Positions 1 to 6,410 are shown, numbered from the stretch's first letter. The stretch is 9,967 nt of DNA from Mesorhizobium amorphae (GCA_003240775.1 QFNI01000095.1:1-9967), one strand, 5' to 3'. Notes: generated by a model from the sequence alone, not told the origin. Made by a program: numbers and translations.

Positions 1-891
1 CTCGCCGGCGTCCAGCGCCGCGTCGATCGTCCTGATCGATTCGGCGATGAGCCCCTTGTCCTCGATCAGGTCCGTCACCGCGGCGCGATACCTCTGCTCG
101 TCCCAGCTCGCCGCGGCGGCGATCGCCGCCAGGGGCACGACGACCCCGTCTTTCCATCCGTCTGCGACGTCGAAGACCAGGCCGCCGGGACGCGTCTTGC
201 CGTGGCAAAAGCTCAGGCTTGGCGGCAGGCCGAGCGCCCAGCAGGCGGCTCCGGCCACGCCGTAGGCGAGATAGTTCCCGTGATCGACGAAACGGTTCAT
301 CGCGTCCCTGCGGGATCCGGGGTCACGGGCGAAGGACGTGATTCCGGCGGCCGCGGAGAACGCCCCGTAGACCCGCTTCGCGAAGTCTCCCTCGGCCGAC
401 ATCAGCGCGTCATGCCGCGTCACCCCGGTCATTGCCGTGTCGAACGCGTCGCAGGCGGAGATGATCGACGCTTCCGGACCGACCAGCCCCGTGAGGTTCA
501 CGGAGGCCCTCATGAAGGCCGTCCTCCTCCTCATGATCGCCTTGGCCGCCGCGAGCGACGCCTCGTCGGAGGCGTAGATCGGGATCGCCCTGACGAACCG
601 CTCAGTCGCCTTGTAGGACGTCAGGGCGCCGAGATGGAGCGGTGTTCCGGCCGTGCCGGCGAAGGCCAGGAGCACGTTCTCGTCCGCCAGCCTCGCCGCC
701 GCGTCCTGGGTTATGGACGACCCCTGCCCGAGCATCACGACCGCCACGTTGGCGTGCGGCAGGTTGAACCGCCTGACCATGTCCTCGTCGGTCGCGTAAT
801 AGACGACCCGCCCGGCATGAACGTGAACCCTGGCCCTCTCGATGAGGACCAGGGCGTTCCGGTCGGTGACGAGCAGTCTGCCGCCGCTCAC
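1..891 (-). CDS. cas1: Cas1 integrase, type I-F (3' end cut by window edge)
   Basis: Cas1 is the metal-dependent integrase that, with Cas2 (fused to Cas3 in type I-F), inserts new spacers into the CRISPR array. The frame is open for 297 codons from a GTG at 891 to the window edge. Early residues (GRVVYYATDE at 28-37, GQGSSITQDA at 55-64) match the Cas1 N-terminal beta domain. The C-terminal helical domain carries FVDHGNYLAYG (201-211), then CHGKTRPGGLVFDVAD (229-244). The expected metal ligands are visible: Glu167, His230 and Asp244, with family-like spacing. The GTG overlaps the cas6f stop as GTGA (888-891), and the similarity to I-F Cas1 begins right there, which fixes the start. By comparison with about 320-residue relatives only a few to about 20 residues should be missing. 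Its place after cas6f rather than at the head of the operon is unusual. Family identification is firm; the I-F assignment also rests on context. Confidence 0.95.
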   Translation of the reverse strand, partial: MSGGRLLVTDRNALVLIERARVHVHAGRVVYYATDEDMVRRFNLPHANVAVVMLGQGSSITQDAAARLADENVLLAFAGTAGTPLHLGALTSYKATERFVRAIPIYASDEASLAAAKAIMRRRTAFMRASVNLTGLVGPEASIISACDAFDTAMTGVTRHDALMSAEGDFAKRVYGAFSAAAGITSFARDPGSRRDAMNRFVDHGNYLAYGVAGAACWALGLPPSLSFCHGKTRPGGLVFDVADGWKDGVVVPLAAIAAAASWDEQRYRAAVTDLIEDKGLIAESIRTIDAALDAGE

Positions 892-1484
892 GCCCCGGCC
901 GCGGCGAGCGCCCCGTATCCCGAGACGACGTCGCCGGCCGAAACCGGGCGGCGGCGAAGCACGAGACGGACCCGCTCGTCGAGCGTCACGAAGACGGCCC
1001 CGGGGTCGCGACCGGTCAGGCCGCCGCCCCGATGAGGACGGTCCTCCCACGTCCCGCCGCGCCGCTCGACGCGGCGGCGAGCCCGGGCGAGGCCGGCTGC
1101 GGTCGACTTCTCGCCGCGGCGCTCCCGGACCAGCCCGTGGGTCTGCGGGGCGCCGTCGGTGCGCCGCGAGGCGAGGGCGCCGGACCTCACGAGACGGGAG
1201 ATCCGCTTGTCGGCGAGGACCGCGTCGATCAGGTCGGCGTCGGCGTAGAGGGCGATCTCGCCCCCGAGCCGGTCCAGCCCCTCGGCGCCGGGCCGCAGGC
1301 CCGGAAGGTCGATCGCGACCCGTCGCCCGTCGGCGGCGCCGCGGTTGACCGCGTGCGCCGCGGCGAAGACCGCCCTGACCGCCTCGGCGGAATGACCCGC
1401 CTCGGCCGCCAGCGGCGTCAGGGACAGCAGGACGCTGGCGCGCGCGGAGCGCGCGCCGGTCCCGGAGGCGAGCGGATCAGCCAT
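888..1484 (-). CDS. cas6f: Cas6f (Csy4) CRISPR pre-crRNA endoribonuclease
   Basis: Cas6f cuts the repeat hairpin of the CRISPR precursor transcript and stays bound to the 3' hairpin of the mature crRNA as part of the Csy complex. The 198-aa product is close to the roughly 187-aa family length and shows the family plan. His44 in the first helix (VFAAAHAV, 39-46) lines up with the catalytic His of Csy4. LPGL at 60-63 and an ALYADAD-type strand follow. An arginine-rich RNA-binding helix (LARARRRVERRGG, 132-144) and a closing segment with FVTL (165-168) and GYGAL (189-193) complete it. Compared with Pseudomonas Csy4 as I recall it, the loop after FVTL is about five residues shorter and lacks its serines, and the C-terminal aromatic end is replaced by AAAGA. 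The ATG at 1484 overlaps the end of cas7f by 8 bp; the stop overlaps the cas1 start. Confidence 0.87.
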   Translation of the reverse strand: MADPLASGTGARSARASVLLSLTPLAAEAGHSAEAVRAVFAAAHAVNRGAADGRRVAIDLPGLRPGAEGLDRLGGEIALYADADLIDAVLADKRISRLVRSGALASRRTDGAPQTHGLVRERRGEKSTAAGLARARRRVERRGGTWEDRPHRGGGLTGRDPGAVFVTLDERVRLVLRRRPVSAGDVVSGYGALAAAGA

Positions 1485-2670
1485 CGACCGCGCCCTCGGC
1501 CGCGGGCGTCTCGGCCGGGGCGGCGGACTTGCGCCCCCTCCCCCCGCCGCTCGCCTTCTTCTTCTCGCGGGCCGCGCCGAGGACGCCGCCGCGGATCAGG
1601 TTCGCCATCACGAAGTCGAGCTCTCCCCGATCACCGGAGAGCATCGCCTGCGGATCCTCGCGCATCTCATAGAAGCTGCGCTTGGCGCGAACGACCCGGC
1701 CGGTCTCCTGGATGCCCGAGTAGGGGTTTACGACGATGACGCCGAGATCGGCATCGCCGTGCCAGTCGTCGATCCGCCGGATCGCCGCGCCGATCTTCTG
1801 CGAGTGGATCGACGCCTGGGGGTTGCCGTCGGGCCCGGGGACGCTGGCCAGGACCTTCGACGAGGATGATTTCCGCTTGAGCGCGTCGTTCAGATATTCC
1901 TGCGACGGGAAAAGCTCCTGCAGCGGCTCCGCCTCCGCCTCCCAGCGCACCCGGATGACCGCCGGCGTTTCCGGGTCGGAGAGGCCTTCCGCGAACACCT
2001 CGGTCAGCTCCTGGATGCGGCCCTTGACGTCGGCGTCATCGACCGCCGCGGCGATCTCCTCGGCGCTCATGGGCGAGGTCAGCGACAGCCGCGAGACGTT
2101 CGTCAGCGTGACCCGCTCCGCGTCCGAATCGCCCCACGAGACGGTGACCGACGGGTTGTCGGTCACCATCGCGTTGCGCCACGCGAAGGAGCCGTTCAGC
2201 AGGTTCCAGACGTAACGCTCGGCGAGACGAAGGTAGCCGCCGTCCGCCTCGTATGCCGCCGCGAGGGCGCGGTAGGACGCCGTCACCTCGGGATCGTTGC
2301 TCGCGTGCGGATCGACCGAGCCGGCGACGACGCGGAGCGAGAAGTCGATCACCACCCGCTTGGTTCCGACCGGCGCCAGGGCGACCTCGACGGTCTGGAT
2401 GTTCGAAGAGGCGGGCGCGCTCTCGCGCTTCTTCTCTCCGTCCTTCCCGTCCCCGGCCGAATCGTCGGCGTCCGCGTCGCCGCGCCTCATCGCCTTCTCG
2501 CGGGCCTCGATCGTCATGAAGTTCGAGGTCTGGCCGCGAACCCCCTTATCCGTGATCCGCACGGGGACGAGGGTCTCCTTCCCGTCGTGATCCACGATCG
2601 CGGACATCAGGCCTTCGGAGATCTGGATCGACCTCACAAACGAAAGCATGCCCGTTTCCAGGCTTTTCAC
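1477..2670 (-). CDS. cas7f: Cas7f (Csy3) crRNA backbone subunit
   Basis: Cas7f forms the six-subunit filament that coats the spacer part of the crRNA in the type I-F surveillance complex. Csy3 signatures run along the protein: GVRGQTSNF (43-51), NIQTVEVA (90-97), RLAERYVWNLLNGSFAWRN (148-166), ELFPSQEYL (252-260), ASIHSQKIGAAIRRIDDW (286-303) and FVMANLIRGGVLG (353-365). The start chosen is GTG at 2670, one base after the cas5f stop, because GAAGGA lies four bases upstream. An in-frame ATG at 2706 would give 409 aa but has no visible ribosome binding site and would add an Arg-rich, non-homologous stretch. At 397 aa it exceeds the usual 340 or so. The extra length is a charged low-complexity insertion at about 61-88, where other family members have a short loop, and a Lys/Gly/Ala-rich tail after 369. 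Identification is secure. Confidence 0.95.
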   Translation of the reverse strand: MKSLETGMLSFVRSIQISEGLMSAIVDHDGKETLVPVRITDKGVRGQTSNFMTIEAREKAMRRGDADADDSAGDGKDGEKKRESAPASSNIQTVEVALAPVGTKRVVIDFSLRVVAGSVDPHASNDPEVTASYRALAAAYEADGGYLRLAERYVWNLLNGSFAWRNAMVTDNPSVTVSWGDSDAERVTLTNVSRLSLTSPMSAEEIAAAVDDADVKGRIQELTEVFAEGLSDPETPAVIRVRWEAEAEPLQELFPSQEYLNDALKRKSSSSKVLASVPGPDGNPQASIHSQKIGAAIRRIDDWHGDADLGVIVVNPYSGIQETGRVVRAKRSFYEMREDPQAMLSGDRGELDFVMANLIRGGVLGAAREKKKASGGGRGRKSAAPAETPAAEGAVDG

Positions 2671-2671
2671 G

Positions 2672-3496
2672 TCATCCTTCAAGGCTCTTCTCCTTCTGGG
2701 GTTCATCTTCGGGGAGGTAGGCTCGGTGCGCGGCGACGACGTCGCCGCGGGTGTGGTATTTCCAGCAGAGGGCGCGCAGGTCCTCGACGCTCATCCCCCG
2801 GACGCGGGCGGACTTGTGCGACGCCAGCTCGCCCACCCCGGCGATCGGCTCCGCGAAGACGTGCGGGACGGCGTCGGACCGCGTGGCGCCGCGCCGGGGC
2901 GCGGTCGCCGGGTCCTCGAGGAGGCCGAAGCCGACCGCGAGCGGGACCCGCCAGCCGGTCGGGACCTTGTCGCCGGCGTCGTCCGTTACCGGGGACGGGA
3001 AGACGGCCGCGAGCCACGCCTCGACATCGCCTGTGCGCCGGGCGACCGGCAGTCCGGCCAGCGGCAGGATCAGCCGGCCCGGTGCGATTCGCCGCAACGA
3101 CGCGCCGTCCTGGATCTCGACCATCTTCGCGTCGTCGCACGGGAAGATCAGCCCGCCGGCCAGACGCGCCGTCGAGACGGCGGTCATGATCTGGCCCGCC
3201 TTCCCCACGGGGAGGTCGACGATCAGGGAGAAGCGGACGGTCCCGGTCATGTCCGCCGGGATGTCGAGAACCTTGATCCCGGCGCCGTCCTTCGACATCT
3301 GCCCCCGGGTCTGGCCGGGGGAGACGCTGATCTCGTGAATCAGCGGCAGGACGCCGACGCCCCAGCGCGGGGCGCCGACGGCGGGGGCGACGCTAGCCGC
3401 CAGGCCGACGAAGGCGGTGGGGGCGGGGAGGCCGGCCGCGAAGTCGTTCTGCAGCACGTTGACGCGGCTGGCCGCGAAGGGTCCGATCAGGAACAT
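2672..3496 (-). CDS. cas5f: Cas5f (Csy2) crRNA 5'-handle-binding subunit
   Basis: Cas5f caps the 5' end of the crRNA and pairs with Cas8f at the foot of the type I-F Csy complex. The 274-aa product carries the Csy2 N-terminal pattern: an Asn-containing segment, then GLPAPTAFVGLA (22-33) and WGVGVLPLIHEISVS (45-59), corresponding to the Csy2 FPAPTAFLGF and GVGVICHDF region. Near the C-terminus, EPIAGVGELASH followed by SVEDLRALCWKYH matches the Csy2 closing region. It is shorter than the roughly 320-aa Pseudomonas protein, with losses mostly in the middle. Its ATG shares one base with the cas8f stop (TGATG at 3494-3498), so the two subunits are probably made in a fixed ratio. Cas5f and Cas8f are separate proteins, which argues against the transposon-associated I-F3 type in which they are fused. 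Confidence 0.88.
   Translation of the reverse strand: MFLIGPFAASRVNVLQNDFAAGLPAPTAFVGLAASVAPAVGAPRWGVGVLPLIHEISVSPGQTRGQMSKDGAGIKVLDIPADMTGTVRFSLIVDLPVGKAGQIMTAVSTARLAGGLIFPCDDAKMVEIQDGASLRRIAPGRLILPLAGLPVARRTGDVEAWLAAVFPSPVTDDAGDKVPTGWRVPLAVGFGLLEDPATAPRRGATRSDAVPHVFAEPIAGVGELASHKSARVRGMSVEDLRALCWKYHTRGDVVAAHRAYLPEDEPQKEKSLEG
2675..2680 (-). promoter_or_regulatory. Ribosome binding site selecting the cas7f GTG start
   Basis: GAAGGA on the minus strand sits four bases before the GTG at 2670 and overlaps the last codons of cas5f. The alternative ATG at 2706 is preceded by a C-rich stretch with no Shine-Dalgarno match. Confidence 0.6.
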
Positions 3497-4857
3497 CAGG
3501 CGCTCTCCCGGTCCAGGAAACGGTCGGTGCCGCGGGCCGCGGTCGAGAGGCCCTTGGCGAAGACGGAGGATTGAAGCAGGGAGACCAGGTCGGAGCGTTT
3601 GCGCAAAACCTCGTCCCTACCCCCCGTGAACCGGGCCGAGAACCGGATCAGGGTCCGGGCGTCGACGCGCGGCGGCGAGAACTCGGGATCGATCCCGCGG
3701 CCGCGCTCAACAAGATCGTCCACGTGATCGCCGGCGATCGCGCCCAGCGCAGCGGCAAGCCGCTCGAGAGAATCGGCGATCGCCGGCGACGCCTTGATCG
3801 TCGCGTAGACGTGCCAGAGCCGAACCGCGTTCTCGGCCATCGAGTCGAAACGCTCATCCCTGATCCGCGGCAGGGACGCGCCCATCACGTAGGCGCGCAG
3901 CGCGCGGTCCTCCGCGCTCAGCGTCGCCGGGAAATCGGCCATCGCCCGCGCGCGCTTGCCGCCGAGCATCGTCGTGACGTTACTCATCTTCACGGTGAGG
4001 GTCTGCTCCGCGAACCGCCCGTAAGGACGCGGATCCTTCTCGGACCTGAAATCCGTATATCCCTTGCGCAGCGTCTGCATGCGCTTGTAGACGTCCGCCT
4101 CCGAGACGGGCGTCACCTGCACGTCGGTCTCCCCGCCGTCAAGCGGGTTCGGCAGGAAGATCACCGGGACCGAATACGGCTTGTCGCCGCCCTTGCCGTG
4201 GCCGGCCAGGACGGGGACGACCTTTTCCCCCCGGACCGCCCCGATGAAGGCGTCGGCGCTATCGTCGCCGAGGACGTCGCGAATCGCCATGACGGCCTCG
4301 TCCGATCCGTGCCCGCCGCGCAGCACCAGGTCGATCAGGCTGCGGGGCCGCGGGTCGTTCTCGCCCAGGACGGTGAAGGGTCGCGCCAGGACCTTGCCGA
4401 TCCGGCTCAAGGCCCCGTTCATCATGAGGTAAAGCCTAGCCGGATGAGCGCCGTCCCGGTCGAACACCAGCGACTGCGACGCCGCCGGAAAACGGGCGTT
4501 CAGAAGCTTCAGACCGTGCGTGCAGACCCCGACGCCGACGTCACCCATCTGCCTGGGGGTGATCGCCTTGGGGCCCTTGGCCGCCCCTTTCCGCGCGGAT
4601 CCGCCACGCGGCGCCGCCGCGTCGTCATCCTCGTCGCCGTCGCCGCCATCCTCGTTTTCGTCCTCATCCTCGATCTCGACGACGTCCCCGAGCGCCAGGT
4701 AGGATTCGCGGTCGTCAACGGCGAAGCCCATGCGATGCAGCGACGCGCTGAGGAAGTCCCGGAACTCGCCCGGCTCGAGCTCGAGCCCGTTCGGCTCGAA
4801 CGTGATGAAGCCCTTCTCCGTAAGGGCGCGGCGCGCGATGGCGCTCAGCTCGGGCAT
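3496..4857 (-). CDS. cas8f: Cas8f (Csy1) large subunit, divergent
   Basis: Cas8f is expected to read the PAM, hold the crRNA 5' handle with Cas5f and help recruit Cas2-3. The product is 453 aa, close to Pseudomonas Csy1 (about 434). Direct similarity is weak but colinear: GDVGVGVCTHGLKLLN (105-120) fits the Csy1 DVVGNAAALDVFKFL segment. VIFLPNPLDGGETDVQVTP (232-250) fits the region ending in a Leu/Val-x-x-Pro strand, and QTLTVKMSNVTTMLGGKRA (285-303) fits the Lys/Asn-rich PAM-sensing loop. A helical C-terminal third follows, as in Csy1. A strongly acidic low-complexity tract lies at 61-79. The start is ATG 4857 because GGAGG lies five bases upstream; ATG 4884 and TTG 4899 lie at or before the predicted transcription start. 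First gene of the operon. The call leans on operon position as well as sequence. Confidence 0.85.
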   Translation of the reverse strand: MPELSAIARRALTEKGFITFEPNGLELEPGEFRDFLSASLHRMGFAVDDRESYLALGDVVEIEDEDENEDGGDGDEDDDAAAPRGGSARKGAAKGPKAITPRQMGDVGVGVCTHGLKLLNARFPAASQSLVFDRDGAHPARLYLMMNGALSRIGKVLARPFTVLGENDPRPRSLIDLVLRGGHGSDEAVMAIRDVLGDDSADAFIGAVRGEKVVPVLAGHGKGGDKPYSVPVIFLPNPLDGGETDVQVTPVSEADVYKRMQTLRKGYTDFRSEKDPRPYGRFAEQTLTVKMSNVTTMLGGKRARAMADFPATLSAEDRALRAYVMGASLPRIRDERFDSMAENAVRLWHVYATIKASPAIADSLERLAAALGAIAGDHVDDLVERGRGIDPEFSPPRVDARTLIRFSARFTGGRDEVLRKRSDLVSLLQSSVFAKGLSTAARGTDRFLDRESA

Positions 4858-4862
4858 GAGAT

Positions 4863-4867
4863 CCTCC
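4863..4867 (-). promoter_or_regulatory. Ribosome binding site of cas8f
   Basis: GGAGG on the minus strand, five bases before the ATG at 4857. It decides the start against the two longer in-frame alternatives at 4884 (ATG) and 4899 (TTG). Confidence 0.7.
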
Positions 4868-4887
4868 GGTCGGTTGTCTGACATGGC

Positions 4888-4918
4888 ATAATAAAACAAT
4901 TGATCCTTTGATGTGCAA
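4888..4918 (-). promoter_or_regulatory. Predicted promoter of the cas operon
   Basis: On the minus strand, TATTAT (4888-4893; 5 of 6 to the -10 consensus) follows TTGCAC (4913-4918) with a 19-bp spacer, slightly longer than ideal. Initiation would fall near 4881, giving a leader of about 24 bases that contains the GGAGG site. The segment is AT-rich in an otherwise very GC-rich window, and the left half of the inverted repeat lies inside the spacer. Confidence 0.5.
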
Positions 4919-4943
4919 GTTGTAAGTTTTCCAAATGATCAAT
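4899..4943. promoter_or_regulatory. 12-bp inverted repeat, candidate operator for the WYL regulator
   Basis: The arms are ATTGATCCTTTG (4899-4910) and CAAATGATCAAT (4932-4943). They are reverse complements at 11 of 12 positions, separated by 21 bp, so arm centres are 33 bp apart, about three helical turns. The left arm covers the -35 of the regulator promoter and the spacer of the cas promoter; the right arm covers the regulator start codon. This geometry suits a dimeric winged-HTH repressor controlling both directions. Binding is inferred from layout only. Confidence 0.6.
4900..4928 (+). promoter_or_regulatory. Predicted promoter of the WYL regulator gene
   Basis: TTGATC (4900-4905), a 17-bp spacer and TAAGTT (4923-4928). 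Initiation would fall about seven bases later, at or next to the ATG at 4935, so the mRNA may be leaderless; no Shine-Dalgarno sequence precedes that ATG. It overlaps the cas promoter on the opposite strand. Confidence 0.45.
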
Positions 4944-5720
4944 GATGCCCGAAAAAGACAGGATCTCATCCTCGCCTGCCTGCTGACGGCGGGGTTTTAC
5001 GACCGGGCCGCCCTGGCGGACCGGTTCGGGGTGACCCCTTACGCGATCGACAAGGACGTCGCGGCGCTGCGTGCGGCGCGTCCGGGCCTGTTCGGCCGGG
5101 TGTCCATGGGGCGCCTGAAGGCCGAAGCGAAGGACGGGGCGAAGGTTCCCGCCGGAACGTCCGCGGAGGAGGTTGCAGAGACGCTTCTGGGCGAGGATTT
5201 CTTCAGGGTCGAGGCCGAGCCGCGGCCGGATCCGAGCCCTGACGTCATGCGCGCGGTCATCGCGGCCGTGCGCGAATCGAAGGTTATGACCTTCATCTAC
5301 CACTCGCCTGACGGCGCGACGGCGCGACGCGTCAGGACCGCGTCGCCGCACGCCGTCGTCTCGGCGGACGGGAGGCTGCATGCGCGGGCGTATGATCACG
5401 ATGACCGCCGGTTCAAGGATTTCGTCCTCGGACGAATGGAGTCGGCGGCCGTGCAGGACGTGTCGGCGACGGGCCGCGATCATGACGAGGAATGGAACGC
5501 CTTCGACGACATCATCCTCCGCGTCACGCATCCCGACCCGCTGGCCGCGGCCAGGATCGCGCGCGATCTGGGCGCCGAGGAGGGGGTCGAGCGGCGGATC
5601 AGGGTCCGGCGCGCGCTTCGGCCCTACGTCGAGCCGGTCTACAGGGTCGGGCGCTACGGGAAGGGGTCGAGCGTGGAGATGACGATCGAGCCGTCGGATC
5701 TGCCGGGGAAGGAGGTGTAG
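4935..5720 (+). CDS. WYL-domain winged-HTH transcriptional regulator, probable cas repressor
   Basis: The 261-aa product has an N-terminal winged helix-turn-helix (about 5-48; RAALADRFGVTPYAIDKDVAAL includes the recognition helix). A central WYL domain follows, with VMTFIYHS at 117-124 and RLHARAYDHDDRRFKDF with VLGRM at 147-168. The C-terminal extension (about 178-255) is typical of this class. WYL domains bind nucleotide or nucleic-acid ligands, and regulators of this build control CRISPR-Cas, BREX and CBASS loci (BrxR/CapW-like families) as dimeric repressors. The position of the usual Trp-Tyr-Leu triad reads Leu-His-Ala, a common variation. The gene is divergent from cas8f, with 77 bp between start codons, and the shared region holds the inverted repeat, so autoregulation and control of the cas operon are likely. 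The start is the first ATG with no Shine-Dalgarno site. Family call firm; cas regulation inferred. Confidence 0.9.
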   Translation: MINDARKRQDLILACLLTAGFYDRAALADRFGVTPYAIDKDVAALRAARPGLFGRVSMGRLKAEAKDGAKVPAGTSAEEVAETLLGEDFFRVEAEPRPDPSPDVMRAVIAAVRESKVMTFIYHSPDGATARRVRTASPHAVVSADGRLHARAYDHDDRRFKDFVLGRMESAAVQDVSATGRDHDEEWNAFDDIILRVTHPDPLAAARIARDLGAEEGVERRIRVRRALRPYVEPVYRVGRYGKGSSVEMTIEPSDLPGKEV

Positions 5721-5723
5721 CCC

Positions 5724-6008
5724 TGGCTCTCTTTCCCCGGGCGGCAGATGAGCCGAGACCAGGATCCGAGGCGTTTGCGCCGCCGCGTGGGCGGCTTAGA
5801 GGTGAATTCCTTCATCCCGCAGATGACCGTTTCCCCCGTCGAACCTTGTGATATGAAGAACGAGAAACCGCGACAAACCTGGAGATGATGACTCGCGAGG
5901 CCGTTCTGGGAGCGCGGCGCCGCCCGGGGCGGGTCGAAATCGACGCCGTCCGTCACGATGGTTCGGGTCCTCGCCTGGGGCGACATGACGGGGAGCGAGG
6001 AGGGGCTT
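5724..6008. other. Stretch without a convincing gene, probably degraded sequence
   Basis: No frame here combines a start, a ribosome binding site and steady third-position GC. Short coding-like runs appear in different frames: a plus-strand ATG at 5885 opens a run resembling MTREAVLGARRRPGRVEID. A second plus frame from ATG 5958 continues into the small ORF at 6009. The minus strand has an ATG at 5986 whose first 35 or so codons look coding before composition degrades. About 5800-5880 is clearly less GC-rich than its surroundings. Remnants of one or more decayed genes are the most likely content. Confidence 0.4.
5779..5795 (+). terminator. Possible terminator hairpin after the WYL gene
   Basis: GCCGCC, a five-base loop and GGCGGC make a 6-bp GC-only stem 58 bases after the WYL stop. 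It is followed only by TT and no real U-tract, so it is a weak candidate; such stems arise easily at this GC content. Confidence 0.3.
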
Positions 6009-6113
6009 ATGGCGCTCCTGGAGACGGTTCGCGTGCTGCGCCAGTCCTCCGCTCACCTTCCCCGCGCCCGGCGTCTGCCGGTCCCGTTCGGTTTCGTCCG
6101 GAATGACGACTGA
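6009..6113 (+). CDS. Possible 34-aa small protein
   Basis: The ATG at 6009 is preceded by a perfect AGGAGG (5998-6003) at five bases, one of the best ribosome binding sites in the window. The predicted peptide begins MALLETVRVLRQSSAHL, an amphipathic helix, and ends FGFVRNDD. The frame stays open upstream to 5892 and includes ATG codons at 5958 and 5985, which lack a ribosome binding site, so a 51-aa version is possible. The stop is followed ten bases later by a small hairpin. No family is recognised. It may be a real small gene or the surviving end of a decayed one. Confidence 0.35.
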   Translation: MALLETVRVLRQSSAHLPRARRLPVPFGFVRNDD

Positions 6114-6123
6114 AGCCCAGATT

Positions 6124-6140
6124 GCAACGAAAGACGTTGC
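6124..6140. repeat. Perfect 6-bp inverted repeat upstream of the small membrane-protein gene
   Basis: GCAACG, loop AAAGA, then CGTTGC. It sits ten bases after the stop at 6113 and overlaps the possible -35 at 6137-6142. It could end upstream transcription (there is no U-tract) or be a binding site for a regulator of the next gene. Confidence 0.35.
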
Positions 6141-6163
6141 CGGGAAAAGGAATCTCTTATATC
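6137..6163 (+). promoter_or_regulatory. Weak predicted promoter for the 6192 gene
   Basis: TTGCCG (6137-6142) and TATATC (6158-6163) with a 15-bp spacer, shorter than ideal. The same TTGCCGG core recurs in the better predicted promoter at 6607. The surrounding stretch is AT-rich for this window. Confidence 0.35.
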
Positions 6164-6191
6164 ATGAGTCAATCAGCAGGAAGGGATCATC

Positions 6192-6371
6192 ATGACGCGA
6201 CCGAATGAATCCGACCCCGACAAGGCGCCAGGTCTCGACGCCGAGCGCGCTCGACGGGCCCGCGCCCTCCTCAGGCAGGACGATCTGGATCGGGCCTTTC
6301 CGATCAGCAAGGAGATCACGATCCTGCTCTGCTACGCGATCATGATGAGCGTCGGATTCCTGATTCGCTAA
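6192..6371 (+). CDS. 59-aa small single-TM protein, possibly the front half of a broken two-TM protein
   Basis: The ATG at 6192 is preceded by GGAAGGG, a good ribosome binding site. The peptide has a charged, Arg-rich front half (ERARRARALLRQDDLDRAF) and a hydrophobic end (about residues 41-58, ITILLCYAIMMSVGFLI) that would span the membrane, with the N-terminus in the cytoplasm. No family is recognised. Directly after the TAA the same frame stays open for 52 codons with coding-like composition and a second hydrophobic segment. The gene may therefore be a 112-codon two-TM protein interrupted by a nonsense codon. As it stands the product ends one residue after its membrane segment. Confidence 0.55.
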   Translation: MTRPNESDPDKAPGLDAERARRARALLRQDDLDRAFPISKEITILLCYAIMMSVGFLIR

Positions 6372-6410
6372 GATCTGAGCGGCCACGTTGCCGAGACGCT
6401 TGATCGGATC

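Noticed and set aside
202..1035. Long plus-strand frame opposite cas1 and the end of cas6f
   Set aside because: Arg/Gly/Pro-rich translation with no family features; it is the shadow of Cas1, whose minus-strand frame shows clear catalytic motifs.
2671..2706. ATG at 2706 as the Cas7f start
   Set aside because: It would add an Arg-rich 12-residue stretch and has no ribosome binding site, while GTG 2670 has GAAGGA at four bases and directly follows the cas5f stop.
3571..4881. 436-codon plus-strand frame opposite cas8f
   Set aside because: His/Arg-rich, no ribosome binding site, entirely antisense to cas8f, which shows coupled overlaps and Csy1 similarity.
4845..5531. Minus-strand frame antisense to the WYL gene
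   Set aside because: Arg/His-rich shadow translation; the plus strand encodes a recognisable HTH-WYL protein over the same bases.
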